38,036 nucleotides of DNA, taken from Arthrobacter sp. (GTDB lineage: Bacteria; Actinomycetota; Actinomycetes; Actinomycetales; Micrococcaceae). Numbering within the stretch: the stretch's first letter is position 1; each line of letters begins with the position of its first letter. The position numbers were made by a program, and so were the translations under genes. Below the pieces are notes generated by a model. The model had not been told where the DNA came from. It did not search any database and saw nothing but the letters and a program-made list of their open reading frames with translations. Where the stretch lies: assembly GCA_029257465.1 (NCBI GenBank), contig JARIBG010000021.1:1-38036 (forward strand), read 5' to 3'. This document shows, piece after piece, positions 28,271-37,678 of the stretch.

Positions 28271-29017
28271 GTGCCCTCGTCCTCAGCATCACGCACCTAC
28301 CGCGCCCGGGGTGTCGTCCTGCGCACCTACAAGCTCGGTGAAGCCGATCGCATCATCGTCCTGCTGACCCGGGAGCACGGGCAGGTTCGTGCCGTGGCGA
28401 AGGGTGTCCGGAGGACCAGCAGCAAATTCGGCTCGCGTCTCGAACCGTTCATGGTGGTCGACCTGCTCCTCGCCCACGGTCGGAATCTCGACATCATCAC
28501 CCAGGTGGAGACCAGGGGTGCCTACGGTTACGACATCGCCTCCGATTACGGGCGCTACACCGCTGCGACGGCGATCGCCGAGACGGCCGAGAGACTGACC
28601 GACAGCTCCGAGGCAGGGGGAGCGCAGTATGCACTGGCCGTCGGGGCGTTCTCCGCACTCGGCCGGAACCTGCACCCGGCCGAACTCATCCTCGACTCCT
28701 ATCTCCTGCGTGCCCTGGCGACGGCCGGGTGGGCTCCGAGCTTCACCGACTGTGCCCGCTGCGGCGCGTCTGGACCCCACAGTGCCTTCTCCGCTCCCCT
28801 CGGCGGAGCGGTATGTGCCTCGTGCCGCCCCCCGGGGGCGGCCTCGCCGTCAGCGGACACCATGGAGTTGCTCGCAGCGCTCCTCACGGGGGACTGGGGT
28901 GCTGCGGACTCCTCCGCCAACGGGGCGCGTCGTGAGGGCGCGGGTCTCGTTGCCGCGTATCTGCTCTGGCACCTCGAACGCGCCGTGCCCTCCCTCAAGC
29001 ACGTGGAGCGGGTATGA
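28271..29017 (+). CDS. recO: DNA repair protein RecO
   Basis: RecO works with RecF and RecR to load RecA on single-stranded gaps and can anneal DNA. The 248-residue protein has an N-terminal OB fold (about residues 8-85, [21 protein letters not shown] and [13 protein letters not shown]). A helical domain follows, then a zinc-finger region with CARCG near 160 and CASC near 182. The GTG start at 28271 gives the expected N-terminus, although the ribosome site is weak. The stop overlaps the uppS ATG by four bases. recO next to uppS is a common actinobacterial pair. Confidence 0.94.
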   Translation: MPSSSASRTYRARGVVLRTYKLGEADRIIVLLTREHGQVRAVAKGVRRTSSKFGSRLEPFMVVDLLLAHGRNLDIITQVETRGAYGYDIASDYGRYTAATAIAETAERLTDSSEAGGAQYALAVGAFSALGRNLHPAELILDSYLLRALATAGWAPSFTDCARCGASGPHSAFSAPLGGAVCASCRPPGAASPSADTMELLAALLTGDWGAADSSANGARREGAGLVAAYLLWHLERAVPSLKHVERV

Positions 29018-29817
29018 CGACGCCCGAGCCCGCATCCCGCCCCGTGAGACCCTGGGCCCATCCCAGCGGCGAGCGGGCTCCGGCCATACCGCAGATCTTC
29101 GTGCCGGACCACGTGGCCATCATCATGGACGGCAACGGGCGCTGGGCGAACGAGCGCGGTCTGCCACGGACCGAAGGGCACCGGGCAGGGGAGGCTGCTC
29201 TGCTCGACGTCGTCGCCGGAGCCATCGAGATCGGCGTCGGGCACGTGTCCGTCTACGCCTTCAGCACCGAGAACTGGAAGCGGTCGCCCGAGGAGGTGCG
29301 GTTCCTCATAGGCTTCAACAAGGACGTGCTCCGGCGCCAGCGGGACCAGCTCGATGCCTGGGGGGTGCGGATCCGCTGGTCAGGCCGACGCCCCCGACTG
29401 TGGCAGTCCGTGATCCGCGAACTCGAGGACGCGGAGCGGCACACCCGCCACAACACGGTCTGCACCCTGACCATGTGCGTGAACTACGGTGGACGCGCCG
29501 AGATCGCGGACGCGGCGCGGGCCATCGCGGAGGATGTCGCCGCCGGTGCGCTGAAGGCGTCCTCGGTGAGCGAGAAGACCATCCAGCGCTATCTCGACGA
29601 ACCGGACCTGCCCGACGTCGACCTGTTCCTGCGGACCTCCGGGGAGCAGCGGCTGTCCAACTTCATGCTGTGGCAGTCGGCCTACGCGGAGATGGTCTTC
29701 ATGAACACGCTCTGGCCCGACGTCGACCGCCGGACCCTGTGGCGGGCCATCGAGGAGTACGCGGCTCGCGACCGCCGCTACGGGGGCGCCGTGGACCGGG
29801 CTGTCCCGGGCAGCTAG
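29014..29817 (+). CDS. uppS: isoprenyl (undecaprenyl diphosphate) transferase
   Basis: UppS extends farnesyl or a similar allylic diphosphate with isopentenyl diphosphate in the cis configuration. This makes the polyprenyl carrier for peptidoglycan and wall polymers. The 267-residue protein has the catalytic [12 protein letters not shown] (Asp39 to Trp44) and [12 protein letters not shown]. The diphosphate-binding [28 protein letters not shown] region near residue 207 is also intact. The first 30 residues are a nonconserved extension. The ATG overlaps the recO stop, so the two are co-translated. The chain length of the product (C50 or C55) cannot be told from sequence alone. Confidence 0.95.
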   Translation: MTTPEPASRPVRPWAHPSGERAPAIPQIFVPDHVAIIMDGNGRWANERGLPRTEGHRAGEAALLDVVAGAIEIGVGHVSVYAFSTENWKRSPEEVRFLIGFNKDVLRRQRDQLDAWGVRIRWSGRRPRLWQSVIRELEDAERHTRHNTVCTLTMCVNYGGRAEIADAARAIAEDVAAGALKASSVSEKTIQRYLDEPDLPDVDLFLRTSGEQRLSNFMLWQSAYAEMVFMNTLWPDVDRRTLWRAIEEYAARDRRYGGAVDRAVPGS

Positions 29818-29841
29818 CCGTACGTCCCCGGCGCAGGCCGG

Positions 29842-30984
29842 TCAGCCACAGGTCGACGATCCGTTGCTCGCCCCGACGTCGCGCACCCGCGGACCGGGCT
29901 GCGGGTGCTCGCCCGGCACCTGGAGATCCAGCCACCGCAGAACCGTGGCCGTGGCCTCCTGCCTCACCTCCGCCCTCGAGAGGAAGACGTCATGCAGGGC
30001 GTCCGGCAACCGGCGGATGGTGACGCTGTCACCGAGTTCGGCCGCGCGGCGCACCATGGACGTCACATCGAGGATGCTGTCCGTGTGGCGCATCTCCTCG
30101 CTCCAGGTGGCACTGATGGTGGACGCCGACGAGCAGACCACGAGGATGGGCGCCTCGATCGACACGCCGTGGGCGAGCCGGGCATGTCCGGCGAGGACGG
30201 CTCCGAGCCAGCCGACCCTGATCGGGAAGCCCGCTTCCGGACGCCATGCCGGGTCGATGCTCCATTCGCCGTCGCGGGTATCGCTGATGTTCCTGAAGTA
30301 GAACCCGAGCTCGGGCAGCGGGATACGGGCCTTGGGGCGCCGGCGCGAGACGGTGTCGAGGATCCCCAGGGCGGCGGTGCGGAGCAGGGCACTGCCCTGT
30401 AGATCGAGCCACGGGCTGTTGAGGACCAGGGCCGTGAGCCTGCCGGGATTGCGGGCAGCCCACAGGGCCGCGGTCAGCCCGCCCATGGAGTGCCCCATCA
30501 GCACGAGATCGACGACGACGGGAGCGCCTGCGCGCTCCCGCAGCCGTCCTTCCAGCGCGTGGATCCCGGCCTCGAGGTCGGCGTCGTACTCCTCGAGGGA
30601 GGTCACGAAGCCCGGTGTCTGCCCCGGGAGCAGACTGCGCCCGTACTTGTGCAGGTCGAGGGCGAAGAACGCCCAGCCCTGCGCGTGCAGTGCCCCGGCA
30701 AGCTCGGCGTGGAGGAAATAGTCACTGAACCCGTGGAGATAAAGGACCGCCCGCACCCGCCCGGTGCCACCTGGCGCGCCGGCCAGTGGGGTAGTGACGG
30801 CGGGTGATGGTTCATCGCCAGGCAGGCTCACATCGGCCGGAGCCTGATGATCACCGGGCAGTGCGTCGTCCGGTTCGTGAGCCACGAGAGTCGCGATGCG
30901 CGGCCCTTCGTCGTCGGGCTCCAGCGGCAGGGTCAGTGAATGGAACGAGCCGCCGAGAACGTCCTGGGACCACTGCTCATGCAT
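29842..30984 (-). CDS. alpha/beta hydrolase (lysophospholipase-like)
   Basis: This 380-residue protein has the alpha/beta-hydrolase fold of the Hydrolase_4 (serine aminopeptidase/monoacylglycerol lipase) group. Visible are the oxyanion region LYLHGFSDYF near residue 81, the DLHKYGRS segment, and the nucleophile elbow GHSMGG with Ser166. The catalytic His is probably in DALHDVF near residue 344. The acid position is not the usual HGxxD; the LVVCSSAS strand lacks it, and Asp in SILDV may serve. An extra Pro/Asp-rich insertion lies at about 20-75. The substrate is unknown. The ATG has GGAGGTAGGG upstream. It converges with uppS and diverges from pyrD. Confidence 0.85.
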   Translation of the reverse strand: MHEQWSQDVLGGSFHSLTLPLEPDDEGPRIATLVAHEPDDALPGDHQAPADVSLPGDEPSPAVTTPLAGAPGGTGRVRAVLYLHGFSDYFLHAELAGALHAQGWAFFALDLHKYGRSLLPGQTPGFVTSLEEYDADLEAGIHALEGRLRERAGAPVVVDLVLMGHSMGGLTAALWAARNPGRLTALVLNSPWLDLQGSALLRTAALGILDTVSRRRPKARIPLPELGFYFRNISDTRDGEWSIDPAWRPEAGFPIRVGWLGAVLAGHARLAHGVSIEAPILVVCSSASTISATWSEEMRHTDSILDVTSMVRRAAELGDSVTIRRLPDALHDVFLSRAEVRQEATATVLRWLDLQVPGEHPQPGPRVRDVGASNGSSTCG

Positions 30985-31043
30985 GCCTCGACCCTACCTC
31001 CGCCCTGAGCGCGTGCCGCCTGCCGCGTAGGGCAGTGTTCAGA

Positions 31044-31077
31044 GAATGCAGCGCTGGGAGGAATGCAGTACTGGGAA
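31044..31077. repeat. tandem 17-nt repeat with paired 8-bp palindromes
   Basis: Two adjacent 17-base units (31044-31060 and 31061-31077) share 14 bases (GAATGCAG, then CTGGGA). Each contains a perfect 8-bp palindrome at the same place: CAGCGCTG at 31049-31056 and CAGTACTG at 31066-31073. It lies in the 129-base divergent gap between the hydrolase and pyrD and may be an operator pair. Confidence 0.55.
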
Positions 31078-31113
31078 GTTGGATGTGGGCGCTGCCCGTG
31101 GGATTCTGACACC

Positions 31114-32196
31114 ATGCGCCTCTACCCGACGTTCTTCCGGATCGTCTTCTCCGGAATGGATGCCGAGCGGGCCCACATGATCGGCTCCACCCTTATCCGG
31201 GTCGCGGACCGCACCCCGCTGGGCTGGGTGTTGCGCCGTCTCTGCGCCCCGGACCCGTCCCTCACCACAACGGCGTTCGGGCTGGAGTTCCCCTCACCCT
31301 TCGGCCTCGCAGCAGGCTTCGACAAGGCGGGCACGAATGTGCTGTCCCTGACCGCCCTCGGCTTCGGGCACGTGGAGATCGGAACGATCACCGGGCAGGC
31401 CCAGCCGGGCAATCCTCGGCCGCGCCTGTTCCGACTCGTTGCCGACAGGGCCGTCATCAACCGCATGGGCTTCAACAACGACGGCGCCGCGAGGGTGGCC
31501 CCGCGCCTCCGGGTGGCCCGGAAGAGGCTGCAGCGCCGCTACAGCACGGACCGGCGTCCCGTGGTCGGCGCCAATATCGGCAAGACCAAGACGGTGGGCA
31601 TCGCCGACGCCGTCGCCGACTACCTCGTGAGCGCCAGAGAACTGGCCCCGGTCGCCGACTATCTCGTGGTCAACGTGTCCTCGCCGAACACGCCGGGTCT
31701 GAGGCTCCTGCAGGGCATCAATCAGCTCAGGCCACTGCTGGAGGCGGTACGCCGCAGCGCCGACGGCGCCGCAGGACGCCGTGTCCCCCTCCTGGTGAAG
31801 ATCGCGCCGGATCTGATGGACAGCGACATCGACGACGTCGGCGCCCTGGCGCTCGAGCTGGATCTCGACGGGATCGTGGCGACCAATACGACCATCACGC
31901 GCGAGCGCCTGCGCACCGACGCAGACACGGTGATCGCGCTGGGGGTCGGCGGACTCAGCGGCGCCCCACTGAAAAGACGATCCCTGGAGGTCCTCGAGCG
32001 GCTCCGCTCCGCCGTAGGGGCTGACCTTGCCATCATCTCCGTGGGCGGCGTCGAGACCCCGGAGGACGTCATGGAACGGCTCGATGCCGGTGCCACCCTC
32101 GTCCAGGGCTACACGGGCTTCCTGTACGAGGGTCCCTTCTGGGCGAGGCGCATCAACAGGGGACTGGCCCGCCGCAGGTCGCGCGCGATCGCCTGA
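31114..32196 (+). CDS. pyrD: quinone-dependent dihydroorotate dehydrogenase (class 2)
   Basis: PyrD oxidises dihydroorotate to orotate in pyrimidine synthesis and passes electrons to membrane quinone. The 360-residue protein has the class 2 N-terminal helix (residues 1-25, MRLYPTFFRIVFSGMDAERAH) that meets the membrane. The FMN-binding barrel has FGLAAGFDKAGTN, INRMGFNND near 115 and VVNVSSPNTPGLR near 188. GVGGLSGAPLK and the C-terminal QGYTGFLYEGP follow. ATG at 31114 is preferred because the conserved N-terminus begins there. An earlier ATG at 31063 has GGGAGG only a base or two away and would add 17 unlike residues. No clear ribosome site precedes 31114. Confidence 0.95.
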   Translation: MRLYPTFFRIVFSGMDAERAHMIGSTLIRVADRTPLGWVLRRLCAPDPSLTTTAFGLEFPSPFGLAAGFDKAGTNVLSLTALGFGHVEIGTITGQAQPGNPRPRLFRLVADRAVINRMGFNNDGAARVAPRLRVARKRLQRRYSTDRRPVVGANIGKTKTVGIADAVADYLVSARELAPVADYLVVNVSSPNTPGLRLLQGINQLRPLLEAVRRSADGAAGRRVPLLVKIAPDLMDSDIDDVGALALELDLDGIVATNTTITRERLRTDADTVIALGVGGLSGAPLKRRSLEVLERLRSAVGADLAIISVGGVETPEDVMERLDAGATLVQGYTGFLYEGPFWARRINRGLARRRSRAIA

Positions 32197-32210
32197 GCGA
32201 CTGAGCGGTG

Positions 32211-32801
32211 CTAGGAGGGGTACTGGCCGCGCCGCACCTGCGGCTTGGGCAGCCGGAGCCGCCGGATCTGCAGGGCGCGGGTGGTCGCGTACCAGAGATC
32301 TCCCTGGTTCGGGGCACCGAACTTCTCCGTCAGCCTCTTCTTCAGCTTCCTTCGCATCAGGACGATGTCGAGGAGGACCGCGAGAATGAGAACCCAGAAC
32401 GACGTGAGCACGGCGCTCTGCACGGCGAGCGACTGGAAGAAACTGAGCACCACGAAGACGAGCGCCGCGATCATCAGGAACTCGCCGAGGTTGGTGCGGG
32501 CGTCGACGAACTGGCGCACGTAGCGACGCTGCGGTCCCTTGTCGCGCAGAGGCAGATAGCGCTCGTCGTCGGTATCAAGGGCCTGACGGGTCCTGGCCCT
32601 GTCGTCCCGCGCCGTCGACCGGCTCTGCTCCCGTGCGGCCCTGCGATCGTTCGGGACGAGCGGCCGCTTGCGGGCCGCCTCCTGCACACTGCGCTTGGGC
32701 GTCGGGGCGCCCTTGCCCTGCGAGCGCGGCGCCTCGGGGATACGCGAAGCGCTGTCGACCGTTTCCTGGGCAGAGGGGGCTTCCCTGTTTCGTCCGAACA
32801 C
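32211..32801 (-). CDS. DUF3043 membrane protein
   Basis: This 196-residue protein belongs to DUF3043, an actinobacterial family of unknown function. The N-terminal half is very basic and hydrophilic (SQGKGAPTPKRS, RPLVPNDRRAAREQ). DDERYLPLRDKGPQRRYVRQFVD follows, then two adjacent hydrophobic helices (about residues 105-150). The basic C-terminus ends RLPKPQVRRGQYPS, which is strongly conserved in the family. The start is GTG at 32801, giving MFGRNREAPSAQE. AAGGG is almost touching it, so initiation may be weak. The very long frame upstream is only antisense to the M20 peptidase. It converges with pyrD across 14 bases. Confidence 0.9.
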   Translation of the reverse strand: MFGRNREAPSAQETVDSASRIPEAPRSQGKGAPTPKRSVQEAARKRPLVPNDRRAAREQSRSTARDDRARTRQALDTDDERYLPLRDKGPQRRYVRQFVDARTNLGEFLMIAALVFVVLSFFQSLAVQSAVLTSFWVLILAVLLDIVLMRRKLKKRLTEKFGAPNQGDLWYATTRALQIRRLRLPKPQVRRGQYPS

Positions 32802-32936
32802 CCCTTCAGGATACCGGGTCGCCGTACTCCGGCTGCCCGCGCCGGCCGAGGACCCGGCACCTGTACGACGGCGCGCGGGGGCGCTGCTCGTCCCGTCCTC
32901 GGTGAGCCACCGGATTCTGCTGTGTAGGGTGCTGGC

Positions 32937-34352
32937 ATGACTGATACCCCTACCGAGCACCCGACAGACCGCGACGTCGCAGGACGCCTGCGCAGCAGCG
33001 TGGACGCCGCCTTCCCGAAGATCGTCGAGCAGCTCTCGCAGCTCGTCGCCATCCCGGGCATCGCCTGGGACGCCTTCGACGCCCGGGAGCTCGATCGCAG
33101 CGCAGCTGCCGTCGTCGAGCTCATCCGCGCCGTCGGGATCGACGACGTCCGTATTCTGCGCGTCGATAATGACGGCACACCGGGCGGGCCGGCCGTCGTC
33201 GCCCGCCGTCCGGCAGCCGAGGGCAGGCCGACCGTGCTCCTCTACGCACACCACGACGTCCAGCCGCCGGGGGACGAAGCCTTCTGGCAGACACCGCCGT
33301 TCCTCGCCACGGAGCGCGACGGCAGGCTCTACGGGCGCGGCGCCGCCGATGACAAGGCGGGCATCATGGCGCACATCGGTGCGTTCGGTGCTCTCAGTGA
33401 GGTCCTCGGGGATTCCTTCGGAGTCGGCGTCACGCTCTTCATCGAGGGGGAGGAGGAGGCAGGCTCTCCCACGTTCCGCTCGTTCCTCGACACCTACCGC
33501 GACGATCTCGAGGCGGACGTCATCGTGGTCGCCGACTCCAGCAACTGGCGCGTCGGGGTTCCCGCCCTGACCACGAGCCTGCGCGGTCTCGTGGACGGAA
33601 CCATCGAGGTCCGTGTCCTCGACCACGCGGTGCACTCGGGCATGTTCGGCGGTCCCGTCCTGGACGCCCCGACGCTCCTCGCGCGCCTCATCGCCACACT
33701 CCACGACGACGCCGGCGACGTCGCCATCGCCGGGCTGGCCGGCGGCGACCACGCCTCCGTCGACTACCGGGAGCAGGACTATCGTGCTGATGCCTCCGTG
33801 CTCGACGGCGTGCGGCTGGCCGGTACCGGATCCATCGCCTCCCGCCTCTGGCACAAGCCTGCGCTGTCGATCATCGGGATGGACATTCCGAGCGTTGCCC
33901 TGTCCTCCAACACCCTGCTGCCGCGGGCACGCGCAAAGTTCAGTCTCCGGCTCGCCCCGGGCCAGGACCCCGCGGCAGCCATGGACGCCGTCCGGGCGCA
34001 CGTCGAGGCCCACGCGCCGTTCGGTGCAGAAGTTGTCCTCACGCCGGGGGAGACGGGCAGCCCGTTCCTGACGGACACGAGCGAGCCCGCGTCGCGTCTG
34101 GCCCTCGAAGCACTCGAGGAGGCGTGGGGCGTGAAGGCTGTCGAGGCCGGAATGGGCGGATCGATTCCGTTCATCGCCGATCTCACGGAGGTGTTCCCTT
34201 CGGCGCAGATCCTCATCACCGGCGTGGAGGATCCGGATTCGCGGGCCCACAGCGCAAACGAATCCCTTCATCTCGAGGAGTTCAGGAAGGCGATCCTCGC
34301 CGAGGCGATCCTGCTCGCGCGGATCGACGACGGAGGGCTGACGAGGCAGTAG
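32937..34352 (+). CDS. M20-family dipeptidase
   Basis: A 471-residue zinc/di-metal peptidase of the M20 family, carnosinase/CNDP-like dipeptidase group. Metal ligands appear in YAHHDVQP (His105, Asp107) and the GRGAADDKAG segment (bridging Asp138). EGEEEAGS at 170-177 holds the catalytic Glu, and a C-terminal SRAHSANE supplies the last His. A dimerisation domain sits between about residues 205 and 340. It should cleave dipeptides or short peptides in the cytoplasm; no signal peptide is seen. The GGxGGSIPF segment is typical of this subgroup. It is divergent from the DUF3043 gene and 150 bases upstream of the HesB-type gene. Confidence 0.92.
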   Translation: MTDTPTEHPTDRDVAGRLRSSVDAAFPKIVEQLSQLVAIPGIAWDAFDARELDRSAAAVVELIRAVGIDDVRILRVDNDGTPGGPAVVARRPAAEGRPTVLLYAHHDVQPPGDEAFWQTPPFLATERDGRLYGRGAADDKAGIMAHIGAFGALSEVLGDSFGVGVTLFIEGEEEAGSPTFRSFLDTYRDDLEADVIVVADSSNWRVGVPALTTSLRGLVDGTIEVRVLDHAVHSGMFGGPVLDAPTLLARLIATLHDDAGDVAIAGLAGGDHASVDYREQDYRADASVLDGVRLAGTGSIASRLWHKPALSIIGMDIPSVALSSNTLLPRARAKFSLRLAPGQDPAAAMDAVRAHVEAHAPFGAEVVLTPGETGSPFLTDTSEPASRLALEALEEAWGVKAVEAGMGGSIPFIADLTEVFPSAQILITGVEDPDSRAHSANESLHLEEFRKAILAEAILLARIDDGGLTRQ

Positions 34353-34423
34353 CGTCCTGACCACGCGGTGGGGTGGAAATGTTCTGCCCCGCGCAGTCGT
34401 TATGTTCGTCGGTAGGTCCGCGA

Positions 34424-34429
34424 TAGAAT
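34424..34429 (+). promoter_or_regulatory. candidate -10 box for the erpA-like gene
   Basis: TAGAAT matches the -10 consensus at five of six bases, 74 bases upstream of the gene. A 17-base spacer would put the -35 at TATGTT (34401-34406), a poor match. Confidence 0.45.
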
Positions 34430-34502
34430 CGACCAAAGCCGCACCTGCCAGACCGCGGCATTCAGAGCGGGCACATCGACGGTCCGAGCTAGGAGAAACA
34501 CC

Positions 34503-34910
34503 ATGAGTACTTCCACCGATACCGCCACCACCGACACAGCATCCGCTGACACCGGCTCGGCGGCGGATTCCATCAACCTCACGCCACACGAGGTGGAGCT
34601 TTCCGACGTAGCAGCCGGCAAGGTCCGGAGTCTGCTCGAACAGGAGGGTCGGACCGATCTGCGGCTCCGCGTCGCCGTGCAGCCCGGCGGATGCTCAGGG
34701 CTGATCTACCAGCTGTACTTCGACGAGCGTGTGCTTGAGGGAGATGCCGTGCGCGACTTCGACGGCGTAGAGGTCATCGTCGACAAGATGAGCGTGCCCT
34801 ATCTCTCCGGAGCCTCGATCGACTTCGAGGACACCATCTCGAAGCAGGGCTTCACGATCGACAATCCCAATGCGGGCGGCTCCTGTGCCTGCGGGGATTC
34901 GTTCCACTAG
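34503..34910 (+). CDS. erpA: HesB/ErpA-type iron-sulfur cluster carrier
   Basis: A-type carriers accept Fe-S clusters from the SUF machinery and insert them into target proteins. The 135-residue protein has a variable Thr/Asp-rich N-terminus of about 25 residues, then the HesB fold. The three conserved ligand cysteines are GGCSG (Cys64) and CACG (Cys128, Cys130). TAGGAGAAACACC precedes the ATG. In Micrococcales this gene usually lies just before the cytochrome oxidase genes, as here. It has its own promoter-like box and ends at a strong terminator, so it is probably monocistronic. ErpA and IscA cannot be separated from sequence with certainty. Confidence 0.92.
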   Translation: MSTSTDTATTDTASADTGSAADSINLTPHEVELSDVAAGKVRSLLEQEGRTDLRLRVAVQPGGCSGLIYQLYFDERVLEGDAVRDFDGVEVIVDKMSVPYLSGASIDFEDTISKQGFTIDNPNAGGSCACGDSFH

Positions 34911-34922
34911 CACGTATCCAAG

Positions 34923-34962
34923 AGGCCCGGAGCATGCCGAAGCGGCATGTTCCGGGCCTTTT
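34923..34962 (+). terminator. strong intrinsic terminator after erpA-like gene
   Basis: A 17-bp stem (34923-34939 with 34943-34959, one G-U pair) closes a three-base AAG loop and runs into TTTT at 34959-34962. It lies 12 bases after the stop codon. This is the clearest Rho-independent terminator on the + strand in the window. Confidence 0.92.
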
Positions 34963-34988
34963 GCATGTCACCAGATCGTCGGTATTAC
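34961..34988 (+). promoter_or_regulatory. candidate promoter for ctaC-ctaD-ctaF
   Basis: TTGCAT (34961-34966) and TATTAC (34983-34988) are separated by 16 bases, a workable -35/-10 pair. They sit directly behind the preceding terminator and about 95 bases upstream of the ctaC start. Confidence 0.35.
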
Positions 34989-35081
34989 GGGTAAGCTCTA
35001 CAACGAGTAGTAAAACTGGAGGTGCACCCCGGACAGCTTCCTGGGCGGGTGGCAACGCACGTAGAAAAGGAAGGTCCGTCT

Positions 35082-35951
35082 GTGACATCGCAGGACCGAA
35101 CCAGTAGCAAGCGCGGCAGGATCGCAGGAATCTCCGGCATATCGCTGGTGGGCGCTCTCCTGCTGAGCGGCTGTTCGGCGGAGGCCCAGAGGGGTTGGCT
35201 CCCCGGAGACCGCGACACCACGAACCACACCGGTCTCGTCACCGATCTATGGGTCAACTCGTGGATCGCCGCGACGGTCGTCGGACTCATCACCTGGGGA
35301 CTGATCATCTGGTGCATGGTGGCCTACCGCCGTCGGAAGAACGACACCGGGTACCCACGTCAGCTCAGCTACAACCTCCCTCTGGAGGTCTTCTACCTGA
35401 CCATCCCCATCTTCATGGTGCTCGTCTTCTTCTACTTCACCGAGCGCGACATCGCGACCATCGACGCCCGCGTGGACGACCCCGACGTGATCGTGGACGT
35501 CCGCGGCAAGCAGTGGTCCTGGGACTTCAACTACGTCAAGGAAGACAAGTACTCCACCGGCGTCCAGGCCAGTCTGAACGGCGAGGAGGGCGTTCCGGAG
35601 AATCTGCCGACCCTGTACCTGCCGGTCAACAGGTCAGTGGAGCTGCAGCTCAACGCACGCGACGTCCAGCACTCCTTCTTCGTGCCGGCGTTCTTGCAGA
35701 AGCGCGATCTGTACCCGGGCCGCACCAACTTCATCAACGTGACTCCGACCAAGGAGGGCACCTTCGCAGGCAAGTGTGCCGAACTCTGCGGTCAGTACCA
35801 CTCCGAGATGCTGTTCAACGTCGAGGTCGTCTCACAGGCCGAGTTCGACGCCCAGATGGCGCAACTCGAGGACGGCCAACTCGGTGACGAGTACGACCGC
35901 GACTCCTACCCGGATGATGACCCCGATCTCGACACACCCAGGAGCAGCTGA
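35082..35951 (+). CDS. ctaC: cytochrome c oxidase subunit II (lipoprotein, CuA)
   Basis: Subunit II takes electrons from cytochrome c into the aa3-type terminal oxidase. The 289-residue protein begins with a lipoprotein signal (GALLLSGC, lipid-bearing Cys31). It has two membrane helices (about residues 55-82 and 100-120) and an outer cupredoxin domain. The CuA ligands are intact: His197, and Cys232, Cys236, His240 and Met243 in [13 protein letters not shown] chose GTG at 35082 because AAAAGGAAGG lies nine or so bases upstream and a signal peptide starts properly from it; an earlier in-frame GTG at 35022 is less suitable. Its stop overlaps the ctaD ATG by one base. Confidence 0.96.
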   Translation: MTSQDRTSSKRGRIAGISGISLVGALLLSGCSAEAQRGWLPGDRDTTNHTGLVTDLWVNSWIAATVVGLITWGLIIWCMVAYRRRKNDTGYPRQLSYNLPLEVFYLTIPIFMVLVFFYFTERDIATIDARVDDPDVIVDVRGKQWSWDFNYVKEDKYSTGVQASLNGEEGVPENLPTLYLPVNRSVELQLNARDVQHSFFVPAFLQKRDLYPGRTNFINVTPTKEGTFAGKCAELCGQYHSEMLFNVEVVSQAEFDAQMAQLEDGQLGDEYDRDSYPDDDPDLDTPRSS

Positions 35952-37678
35952 TGTCCACGTTCGAATACACCCTCGAGGAAGCCGGCACCGTAGCCGCTCC
36001 ACGAGTTGTTCCGAGGTCCAAGGGACGCATCGTCGTCAACTGGATCACGTCGACCGATCACAAGACGATCGGGTACATGTACCTGATAGCCTCCTTCATC
36101 TTCTTCTGCTTCGCCGGTGTGATGGCACTGATCATCCGGGCCGAGTTGTTCGAGCCCGGTATGCAGATCCTGCAGACGAAGGAGCAGTACAACCAGCTGT
36201 TCACCATGCACGGCACGATCATGCTCCTCATGTTCGCCACACCGCTGTTCGCAGGGTTCGCCAACGTCATCATGCCGCTGCAGATCGGTGCTCCCGACGT
36301 CGCCTTCCCGCGACTCAACGCACTGGCGTTCTGGTTCTTCCTGTTCGGCAGCACCATCGCAGTATCCGGCTTCATCACGCCCCAGGGTGCTGCCTCGTTC
36401 GGCTGGTTCGCCTATGCCCCGCTGTCCAGCACGACGTTCTCGCCCGGCATCGGCGGTGACCTGTGGGTCTTCGGTCTCGCGCTGTCCGGTTTCGGAACGA
36501 TCCTCGGCTCGGTCAACTTCATCACGACGATCATCTGCATGCGTGCACCGGGCATGACGATGTGGCGCATGCCGATCTTCACCTGGAACACCCTGATCAC
36601 CGGCATCCTGGTGCTGATGGCCTTCCCGCCGCTCGCTGCCGCCCTGTTCGCGCTCGGCGCTGACCGCCGGTTCGGAGCGCATATCTTCGACCCGGAGGCC
36701 GGCGGCGCCATTCTCTGGCAGCACCTGTTCTGGTTCTTCGGTCACCCCGAGGTCTACATCATCGCCCTTCCGTTCTTCGGAATCGTGTCCGAGATCTTCC
36801 CGGTCTTCAGCCGCAAGCCGATCTTCGGCTACAAGGGCATCGTCTTCGCGACCATTGCGATCGCGGCTCTGTCGATGACCGTGTGGGCGCACCACATGTA
36901 CGTGACCGGAGCGGTGCTCCTTCCGTTCTTCGCATTCATGACCATGCTCATCGCGGTACCGACCGGGGTGAAGTTCTTCAACTGGATCGGTACCATGTGG
37001 CGAGGCTCGCTCACCTTCGAGACGCCCATGCTGTGGAGCATCGGTTTCCTGGTGACCTTCCTCTTCGGCGGTCTGACGGGCATCATCCTCGCTTCACCGC
37101 CCCTGGACTTCCACGTCTCCGACACCTACTTCGTGGTCGCTCACTTCCACTACGTGGTCTTCGGTACCGTCGTCTTCGCGATGTTCGCCGGCTTCTACTT
37201 CTGGTGGCCCAAGTTCACGGGCAAGATGCTGAACGAGCGCCTCGGGAAGATCCACTTCTGGATGCTCTTCCTGGGTTTCCACGCCACATTCCTCATCCAG
37301 CACTGGCTCGGTGTCGACGGGATGCCCCGCCGCTACGCCGACTACCTGCCGGAGGATGGCTGGACTGCCATGAACCAGTTCTCCACCGTAGGATCGTTCG
37401 TCCTCGGTGCTTCGATGATCCCCTTCTTCTGGAATGTCTACATCACGTGGCGCACCGGCAAGAAGGTCGACGTCGACGATCCCTGGGGCTTCGGTGCCTC
37501 CCTCGAGTGGGCTACATCCTGCCCCCCTCCCCGCCACAACTTCACGTCGCTGCCCCGCATCCGCTCGGAGCGTCCGGCACTCGACCTTCACCATCCGGAG
37601 CTGCAGCAGACGCACACCCCGGACGAGAGTGCCGCCGGCTTCATGGGCGCGGCTGATCGACAGGACACGAACGCATGA
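35951..37678 (+). CDS. ctaD: cytochrome c oxidase subunit I
   Basis: Subunit I contains heme a and the heme a3-CuB site where oxygen is reduced and protons are pumped. The 575-residue protein has about 12 membrane helices. The ligands are all visible: His87 and His400 for heme a, His398 for heme a3, and His265, His314 and His315 for CuB. Tyr269 in GHPEVY is the residue that cross-links to the CuB histidine. The C-terminal tail of about 55 residues is hydrophilic. GGAGCAGCTG precedes the ATG. The start overlaps ctaC by one base and the end overlaps ctaF by four, so the three are one operon. Confidence 0.97.
   Translation: MSTFEYTLEEAGTVAAPRVVPRSKGRIVVNWITSTDHKTIGYMYLIASFIFFCFAGVMALIIRAELFEPGMQILQTKEQYNQLFTMHGTIMLLMFATPLFAGFANVIMPLQIGAPDVAFPRLNALAFWFFLFGSTIAVSGFITPQGAASFGWFAYAPLSSTTFSPGIGGDLWVFGLALSGFGTILGSVNFITTIICMRAPGMTMWRMPIFTWNTLITGILVLMAFPPLAAALFALGADRRFGAHIFDPEAGGAILWQHLFWFFGHPEVYIIALPFFGIVSEIFPVFSRKPIFGYKGIVFATIAIAALSMTVWAHHMYVTGAVLLPFFAFMTMLIAVPTGVKFFNWIGTMWRGSLTFETPMLWSIGFLVTFLFGGLTGIILASPPLDFHVSDTYFVVAHFHYVVFGTVVFAMFAGFYFWWPKFTGKMLNERLGKIHFWMLFLGFHATFLIQHWLGVDGMPRRYADYLPEDGWTAMNQFSTVGSFVLGASMIPFFWNVYITWRTGKKVDVDDPWGFGASLEWATSCPPPRHNFTSLPRIRSERPALDLHHPELQQTHTPDESAAGFMGAADRQDTNA

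Noticed and set aside
32802..34589. N-terminal extension of the DUF3043 frame by almost 600 codons
   Set aside because: The extension is antisense to the M20 peptidase, and the family N-terminus (FGRNREAPSAQE) begins at the GTG at 32801.
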